NCBI GenBank assembly: GCA_002401525.1
Contig: NVTH01000232.1
Span: forward strand, 1 to 6,334
Reading direction: 5' to 3'
Length of the DNA: 6,334 nt
Source of the DNA: Moraxellaceae bacterium
GTDB taxonomy: Bacteria; Pseudomonadota; Gammaproteobacteria; Pseudomonadales; UBA3067
Position 1 is the stretch's first letter. Each line of letters opens with the position of its first letter. The position numbers and the translations under genes were made by a program. The notes beneath the pieces were generated by a model. It had not been told where the DNA came from, made no database searches, and saw only the letters and a program-made list of their open reading frames with translations. This document shows positions 1-4,604 of the stretch, piece by piece.

Positions 1-2718
1 AGCCTGCAAGATTGGTTTTTAAAATACGAGTTACAAGCCGTCCCGGGTGTTTCTGAAGTGGCCACGGTGGGGGGGATGGTGAAGCAGTATCAAGTGATTG
101 TGGAGCCGGACCGGTTACGTGCTTTTGGGCTGCCGCTGTCTCATATTCAGACCGCGATTCAACGCGGCAATCAAGAAGTGGGGGCGTCGGTGGTGGAGAT
201 GTCCGAAGCGGAGTACATGGTGCGGGCGACGGGTTATCTACGCGGCGTCGAGGATTTAGGCAATATCCCCTTGGGGGTCAATGAGCATGGCACGCCTTTG
301 TTATTGAAAGACGTGGCGGAGATTACGGTAGGTCCGCAAATGCGACGTGGCATCGCAGAACTCAACGGTGAAGGGGAAACGGTGGGCGGGGTGGTGGTGA
401 TGCGTTTTGGAGCCAATGCCCAAAAAACCATTGAACGGGTCAAACAAAAATTGCAAGCACTGAAGTCAGGCTTACCCGATGGCGTGGAAATTATTCCTGT
501 TTATGATCGTTCAACATTGATTGAAAGGGCAGTGAACAATTTGTGGGAAACGCTGACTGAAGAATTAATCATGGTGGCGTTGGTGTGCGTGATTTTTTTA
601 TTCCATGTGCGTTCCGCGTTGGTGGCCATTATCAGTTTGCCAGTGGGTATTTTAGCGGCGTTTATCGTCATGTACATGCAAGGGCTTAACGCCAATATTA
701 TGTCCCTTGGAGGAATCGCCATCGCCATCGGCGCCATGGTCGACGGTGCCATTGTGTTAGTGGAGAACTTGCACAAGCACCTGGAGCGCGAAGAAGTCAC
801 CGACGAAAACCGTTGGCAAGTAGTGACCAATGCGGCAGTGGAGGTGGGGCCGTCGTTATTTTTCAGCCTGCTTATTATCACCGTGAGTTTTTTGCCTATC
901 TTTACTTTGCAGGCCCAAGAAGGACGAATGTTTGCGCCGTTGGCCTTTACCAAAACCTATGCTTTGGCGGCAGCGGCGATTCTTGCTATTACCCTGGTGC
1001 CGGTATTGATGGGTTATTTTGTCCGCGGACGAATTATTAGCGAACGTCAAAACCCTCTGAACCGGATTTTGATTAAGTTGTATCAGCCTGTTTTGGAAGC
1101 GGCGTTGAACTCACCGAAAGTGACCTTGGGATTGGCCTTGAGTTTATTGCTAGTGACGCTTTATCCCGCCAGTCAGCTGGGCAGCGAATTTATGCCGGTG
1201 TTAGACGAGGGCGACATGATGTACATGCCTTCTACCTACCCGGGGATATCCATTGGCAAAGCACGGCAGATATTGCAGCAAACCAACAAGCTGATTCGTA
1301 CTGTGCCGGAGGTGGACAATGTGTTTGGCAAAATGGGACGGGCGGAAACCGCGACTGACCCCGCGCCGCTGACCATGATTGAAACGTTTGTGCAATTAAA
1401 ACCGCGAGATCAATGGCGTCCAGGATTGACCCCCGAAGATTTAAAAAAGGAACTAAATCAATTGGTCTCTTTGCCGGGGTTAACCAATGTTTGGGTGATG
1501 CCAATCAAAACTCGGATTGATATGTTGGCCACCGGCATTAAGACGCCAGTAGGCATTAAAATCGCCGGTCCTAACCTCGCTGAAATTGCGAAAATTGGCA
1601 AACAGTTGGAAATCATTGTGAAGGATATTCCGGGCACGGCGTCTGTTTACGCTGAGCGGGTGACCGGCGGTCGTTACATTAAAGTGGATATTCAGCGCGC
1701 TCAGGCGGCGCGTTACGGCTTAAATATTGCCGATGTGCAACAGGTCATTGCCACGGCGATTGGGGGCATGAATGTGACGCAAACAGTGGAAGGGCCAGAA
1801 CGCTATCCAGTGAATATTCGTTATCCACAGGATTATAGAAACACGCCCGAGGACATGGCCTTGTTGCCGGTGGTGACACCTTCGGGGCAACGAATCTCTT
1901 TAGGCGATGTGGCCAATATATACATTGAAGATGGGCCGCCAGGGATTAAAAGTGAAAACGCCCGTTTAAACGGCTGGGTGTTTGTGGACCTTGCTGACGT
2001 GGATGTGGGCAGCTATGTAAAGCAAGCCCAGGCCATTGTGCAGCAGCAATTGGATTTGCCGGCGGGATACTCCATTACTTGGGCAGGGCAATACGAGTAC
2101 ATACAGCGAGTGAAAGAAAACCTCACCGTGGTGGTGCCTTTCACTTTAATACTGATCGTCGGGTTACTTTATCTTAGTTCACGCAGTATGACCGAAGTGG
2201 TGATCATTCTAATGACCTTGCCTTTGGCGATGGTGGGTGGCATTTGGATGATGTATTTCTCAGGCTTCCACTTTTCCGTGGCCGTGGCGGTGGGGTTGAT
2301 TGCCTTGGCTGGGGTGGCGGTCGAAACCGGGGTGCTTATGTTGCAGTACTTAAAGTTAGCCTGTGCTGCTAAACCCTCTGAACAGATTGGAGGACAGAAT
2401 GATGTTGGGGGTCCGAGTAATGTTGAGGGTCTGAGTAATGCTGAGCAATTACGCGATGCGATACGGGACGGCGCTTTAATGAGAATCCGGCCGGTGATGA
2501 TGACTGCGATGGCGGACATTGCCGGCTTAGCACCGATATTATTTGGCACTGGCACCGGGTCGGATGTGATGAGCCGAATCGCTGCCCCCTTAGTGGGAGG
2601 CATGTTAAGTGCGGTGCTGTTGACCTTGATATTGTTGCCAGTGATATTTCTATTGGTAAAGCAAGCCTATGGGGTTGGGCTGGGAGGGGAAGCGCTTGAA
2701 AGTAAAGAGCCATTTTAA
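1..2718 (+). CDS. cusA: CusA-like heavy-metal RND efflux pump (HME family), 5'-truncated by the window edge
   Basis: This is the inner-membrane proton antiporter of a tripartite CusCBA-type system that exports Cu(I)/Ag(I). The frame is open from base 1 (SLQDWFLKYE, matching E. coli CusA from residue 158), so the GTG at 58 is an internal Val codon and not the start. There are 905 visible residues; the full protein should be near 1062, against 1047 in E. coli. The TM4 signature GGIAIAIGAMVDGAIVLVEN (ending near residue 258) is the monovalent-cation type. Its Asp248 aligns with CusA D405, and Glu775 with E939. The three periplasmic metal-binding Mets (E. coli M573, M623, M672) are conserved at visible residues 409 (YMPS), 459 (TMIET) and 508 (RIDML). 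Odd points are Val832 in place of relay Lys K984, Leu at two relay-Met positions, and a 12-residue repeat-bearing insertion near residues 801-816. The adaptor and outer-membrane genes are presumably upstream. Confidence is high for the family and moderate for copper/silver specificity. Confidence 0.93.
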   Translation, partial: SLQDWFLKYELQAVPGVSEVATVGGMVKQYQVIVEPDRLRAFGLPLSHIQTAIQRGNQEVGASVVEMSEAEYMVRATGYLRGVEDLGNIPLGVNEHGTPLLLKDVAEITVGPQMRRGIAELNGEGETVGGVVVMRFGANAQKTIERVKQKLQALKSGLPDGVEIIPVYDRSTLIERAVNNLWETLTEELIMVALVCVIFLFHVRSALVAIISLPVGILAAFIVMYMQGLNANIMSLGGIAIAIGAMVDGAIVLVENLHKHLEREEVTDENRWQVVTNAAVEVGPSLFFSLLIITVSFLPIFTLQAQEGRMFAPLAFTKTYALAAAAILAITLVPVLMGYFVRGRIISERQNPLNRILIKLYQPVLEAALNSPKVTLGLALSLLLVTLYPASQLGSEFMPVLDEGDMMYMPSTYPGISIGKARQILQQTNKLIRTVPEVDNVFGKMGRAETATDPAPLTMIETFVQLKPRDQWRPGLTPEDLKKELNQLVSLPGLTNVWVMPIKTRIDMLATGIKTPVGIKIAGPNLAEIAKIGKQLEIIVKDIPGTASVYAERVTGGRYIKVDIQRAQAARYGLNIADVQQVIATAIGGMNVTQTVEGPERYPVNIRYPQDYRNTPEDMALLPVVTPSGQRISLGDVANIYIEDGPPGIKSENARLNGWVFVDLADVDVGSYVKQAQAIVQQQLDLPAGYSITWAGQYEYIQRVKENLTVVVPFTLILIVGLLYLSSRSMTEVVIILMTLPLAMVGGIWMMYFSGFHFSVAVAVGLIALAGVAVETGVLMLQYLKLACAAKPSEQIGGQNDVGGPSNVEGLSNAEQLRDAIRDGALMRIRPVMMTAMADIAGLAPILFGTGTGSDVMSRIAAPLVGGMLSAVLLTLILLPVIFLLVKQAYGVGLGGEALESKEPF
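2401..2448 (+). repeat. In-frame 18-nt tandem repeat (about 2.7 copies) in cusA
   Basis: Units are 2401-2418 (GATGTTGGGGGTCCGAGT), 2419-2436 (AATGTTGAGGGTCTGAGT) and a partial 2437-2448. They encode DVGGPS, NVEGLS and NAEQ. The two full units differ at four of 18 positions. The repeat lies in the soluble loop between the TM segment carrying Glu775 and the next TM helix. That loop is 12 residues longer than in E. coli CusA, equal to two repeat units. Confidence 0.75.
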
Positions 2719-2726
2719 ACGCTCTA

Positions 2727-2822
2727 TTTGAGCCTAAATATCCTCCAGTGATGGACTATCTACCTTGGTTCTAAGGGCTTGAATCAGTTGGGTACGCTGG
2801 AATTTTGAGCTCAAATTTAGGC
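2727..2822. repeat. Cluster of TTTGAGC / GCCTAAAT inverted repeats after cusA
   Basis: TTTGAGC occurs at 2727-2733 and again inside a perfect 12-bp palindrome, TTTGAGCTCAAA, at 2804-2815. A separate perfect 8-bp inverted pair, GCCTAAAT (2732-2739) and ATTTAGGC (2815-2822), overlaps both. The two pairings exclude each other. The palindrome ends 17 nt before the -35 of the predicted pit promoter, so it could be an operator, but no known regulator motif is recognised. Chance is a realistic alternative in this AT-rich stretch. Confidence 0.35.
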
Positions 2823-2832
2823 AGATTTCGGT

Positions 2833-2860
2833 TTGATTCTAAGTCGTATATAGATAGAAT
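2833..2860 (+). promoter_or_regulatory. Predicted sigma70-type promoter for the phosphate transporter gene
   Basis: A -35 hexamer TTGATT (2833-2838) lies 16 nt from a -10 hexamer TAGAAT (2855-2860). The matches to consensus are 4/6 and 5/6. The bases after the -10, GGCGCGC (2861-2867), are GC-rich, as in the discriminators of promoters repressed by ppGpp; that link is inference. Transcription would start near 2867 and give a leader of about 130 nt before the ATG at 2996. No convincing Pho box is seen, which fits PiT transporters often being constitutive. This is the best promoter-like pair I found between cusA and pit. Confidence 0.5.
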
Positions 2861-2870
2861 GGCGCGCTTC

Positions 2871-2901
2871 TCTATGCTGATTTATCAGTCAACAGCATGG
2901 A
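2871..2901 (+). other. Stem-loop in the pit leader
   Basis: TCTATGCTG (2871-2879) pairs with CAGCATGGA (2893-2901). This gives nine base pairs, one of them G-U, around a 13-nt loop. It begins just after the predicted transcription start. It is followed by CAAAAAGTG rather than a T-run, and on the opposite strand by GAAGCGCG, so it does not look like an intrinsic terminator in either direction. A competing 12-bp dyad, CTGATTTATCAG (2877-2888), overlaps the left arm. Confidence 0.4.
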
Positions 2902-2913
2902 CAAAAAGTGCCA

Positions 2914-2967
2914 ATTGATTAGTATCAGTCCAATCGTGGATTGATTGATAAAATGCTAATTTTCAAT
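2914..2967 (+). other. Long imperfect AT-rich hairpin just upstream of the pit start
   Basis: Four short nested helices can stack. From outside in they are ATTG (2914-2917) with CAAT (2964-2967), ATTAG (2918-2922) with CTAAT (2956-2960), TATCA (2923-2927) with TGATA (2946-2950), and CAATC (2931-2935) with GATTG (2939-2943) around a GTG loop. Bulges of 2-5 nt separate them. The structure ends 28 nt before the ATG. Stability is modest because the helices are AT-rich and interrupted. Confidence 0.35.
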
Positions 2968-2986
2968 GATTTAATAATGCAGCATC

Positions 2987-2993
2987 TAAGTGA
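2987..2993 (+). promoter_or_regulatory. Weak ribosome binding site that decides the pit start
   Basis: TAAGTGA at 2987-2993 partly matches the end of the Shine-Dalgarno complement. Its TAAG ends five nt before the ATG at 2996. The in-frame GTG at 2990 overlaps this element and has no purine-rich site of its own, so ATG 2996 is preferred. The match is poor, so translation may be modest or helped by the upstream fold. Confidence 0.4.
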
Positions 2994-2995
2994 CC

Positions 2996-4561
2996 ATGGA
3001 TTTAAAAAACACCAGTAAAATCAACCCTCTTTCGACCCTGGTGGGTAGTGAATACGTTAAAGCGGGAATTGCTTTACTGTTTTTAGTGGGAGTGATGTTT
3101 TTTGCCGCTACCGGCATTAGTCATGGCGAAGTCAATATTATGCTGGTGGTGGCTGCCATGATAGGCGGTTACATGGCGATGAATATTGGAGCCAATGACG
3201 TCGCCAATAACGTTGGGCCTGCGGTGGGTGCAGGGGCATTGTCGTTAGGCGGAGCCATCGTCATAGCGGTGGTTTTTGAATCTGCGGGCGCGTTGTTAGC
3301 CGGAGGTGAAGTCGTCAGTACGGTCAAAAAGGGCATTATTGATCCTGCGTCTATTTCCGATAGCGAAACGTTTGTGTGGCTGATGATGGCGGCACTGTTG
3401 GCCGGTGCGATTTGGCTTAATATTGCCACGGCATTGGGTGCTCCAGTCTCCACGACTCATTCCATCGTCGGCGGGGTGATGGGCGCAGGCATTGCTGCCA
3501 GTGGCTTTGATATTGTGAATTGGGGGAAAATGGGGGCGATTGCCGCCAGTTGGATCATCTCGCCGGTGATGGGCGGGCTTATCGCCGCGGCATTTCTGTA
3601 TCTGATTAAACGCACCATTACTTACCAAGAAGATATGTTGGAGGCGGCGAAGAAAGTAGTCCCTGTGCTTTCCGGGTTGATGGCGTGGGCATTTTCAACC
3701 TACCTTATTCTTAAAGGCTTAAAAAAAATCTGGAAAGTGGATCTTATTCCTGCGTTAGGCATTGGTGGATTAGTGGCGATTGGCATTTATTTTTTGGTGC
3801 GTCCGATGATTTCCAAAGCGGCAAGTTCATTGCAAAATGATAAGGCCAGTGTCAATCAGTTGTTCACCTTGCCACTGATTTTTTCAGCCGCGTTGCTTAG
3901 TTTTGCTCATGGCGCCAATGATGTGGCCAACGCAGTGGGGCCTTTAGCGGCGATTAATGAGGTGTTTGCGTCCGGGGATATCGCTAAAAAAGCCGCTATT
4001 CCGATGTGGGTGATGATGGTGGGGGCGTTGGGCATCGCGATTGGATTGGCGTTGTACGGTCCTAAATTAATCCGTACGGTGGGCTCGGAAATCACTGATT
4101 TAGATAAGTCGCGGGCTTTTTGTGTGGCCATGGCGGCCGCGATTACGGTGATTATTGCCTCGCAACTTGGCTTGCCGGTAAGCTCTACCCACATTGCCGT
4201 AGGGGGGATCTTTGGGGTGGGGTTTTTGCGTGAATACCTAAAGTCTAATTACCAAGGCATGGTGAATGAAATTAAGCACCATCAGGCCGGTAAGCCCGAG
4301 GCTATTGCGGAGTTTTTGAGGCAGTTTGAAGACGCCTCACCTGAGCGTAAAAAGGCCATGCTGAAAGAAGTGAAGAAAAAATCCAATAAAGCACACATGG
4401 GTAAGAAGGAGCGTAAGCGTCTTAAGAAAGAATATAAAAATGAATTAGTAAAGCGCTCCCATTTTATTAAGATAGCGGCGGCTTGGGTGATTACTGTACC
4501 GGCTTCTGCAAGTATGGCAGGCATGCTGTTTTTTATGATTAGAGGGGTTATGCTGCCCTAA
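2996..4561 (+). CDS. PiT-family low-affinity inorganic phosphate transporter (PHO4 domain)
   Basis: This inner-membrane symporter takes up phosphate, in E. coli PitA as a metal-phosphate complex with protons. It has 521 residues from ATG 2996, or 523 if GTG 2990 is used; E. coli PitA has 499. Both halves of the inverted-repeat PHO4 fold are present and intact. The first half has GANDVANNVGP (65-75) and GAPVSTTHSIVGG (148-160). The second has GANDVANAVGP (306-316) and GLPVSSTHIAVGG (392-404). The Asp, Asn, Ser, Thr and His residues of these motifs form the phosphate and cation site in the family. About ten hydrophobic segments are visible. Residues 425-488 form a hydrophilic loop before the last helix, and 18 of 37 residues between 451 and 487 are Lys or Arg. 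No PhoU-like partner (DUF47) gene lies beside it. Whether H+ or Na+ is the coupling ion cannot be told, so I give no symbol. Confidence 0.93.
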   Translation: MDLKNTSKINPLSTLVGSEYVKAGIALLFLVGVMFFAATGISHGEVNIMLVVAAMIGGYMAMNIGANDVANNVGPAVGAGALSLGGAIVIAVVFESAGALLAGGEVVSTVKKGIIDPASISDSETFVWLMMAALLAGAIWLNIATALGAPVSTTHSIVGGVMGAGIAASGFDIVNWGKMGAIAASWIISPVMGGLIAAAFLYLIKRTITYQEDMLEAAKKVVPVLSGLMAWAFSTYLILKGLKKIWKVDLIPALGIGGLVAIGIYFLVRPMISKAASSLQNDKASVNQLFTLPLIFSAALLSFAHGANDVANAVGPLAAINEVFASGDIAKKAAIPMWVMMVGALGIAIGLALYGPKLIRTVGSEITDLDKSRAFCVAMAAAITVIIASQLGLPVSSTHIAVGGIFGVGFLREYLKSNYQGMVNEIKHHQAGKPEAIAEFLRQFEDASPERKKAMLKEVKKKSNKAHMGKKERKRLKKEYKNELVKRSHFIKIAAAWVITVPASASMAGMLFFMIRGVMLP

Positions 4562-4604
4562 GCCGTTGGTTTTTGATGGTTATCAAACTTGAAGTACGTT
4601 ATTT

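Noticed and set aside
58..60. GTG at 58 as the start of the cusA frame
   Set aside because: Bases 1-57 are in frame and encode conserved CusA residues (SLQDWFLKYE and onward), so the gene begins outside the window.
501..953. Long open frame on the - strand inside cusA, with other antisense frames at 234-443, 1201-1504 and 2169-2713
   Set aside because: They lie wholly within the well-supported cusA frame, resemble no protein I recognise, and look like by-products of its GC-rich codons.
813..1040. 75-codon + strand frame inside cusA
   Set aside because: It is out of frame with a conserved TM region of CusA and has no ribosome site or recognisable protein.
2704..2729. Possible terminator at the end of cusA (AGAGC 2706-2710 with GCTCT 2721-2725)
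   Set aside because: The stem is only five pairs with a 10-nt loop and no T-run follows, so it is too weak to call.
2874..2944. Two possible leader peptides (14 codons from ATG 2874, 15 codons from ATG 2897)
   Set aside because: Neither has a Shine-Dalgarno sequence, a regulatory codon run or a terminator/antiterminator arrangement; short frames like these arise by chance.
3169..3628. Antisense open frames inside pit (also 3907-4194 and 4282-4524)
   Set aside because: Their translations are shadows of the conserved PHO4 motifs on the other strand.
3721..3728. Run of eight A in pit as a slippage or programmed frameshift site
   Set aside because: The frame continues intact through conserved sequence, and there is no stimulatory structure or alternative product evident.
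4572..4587. Possible terminator between pit and msbA (TTTGAT, GGTT loop, ATCAAA)
   Set aside because: It is a 6-bp stem with one G-C pair followed by CTTGAAG, with no T-run. It might slightly affect msbA translation but is not a terminator.
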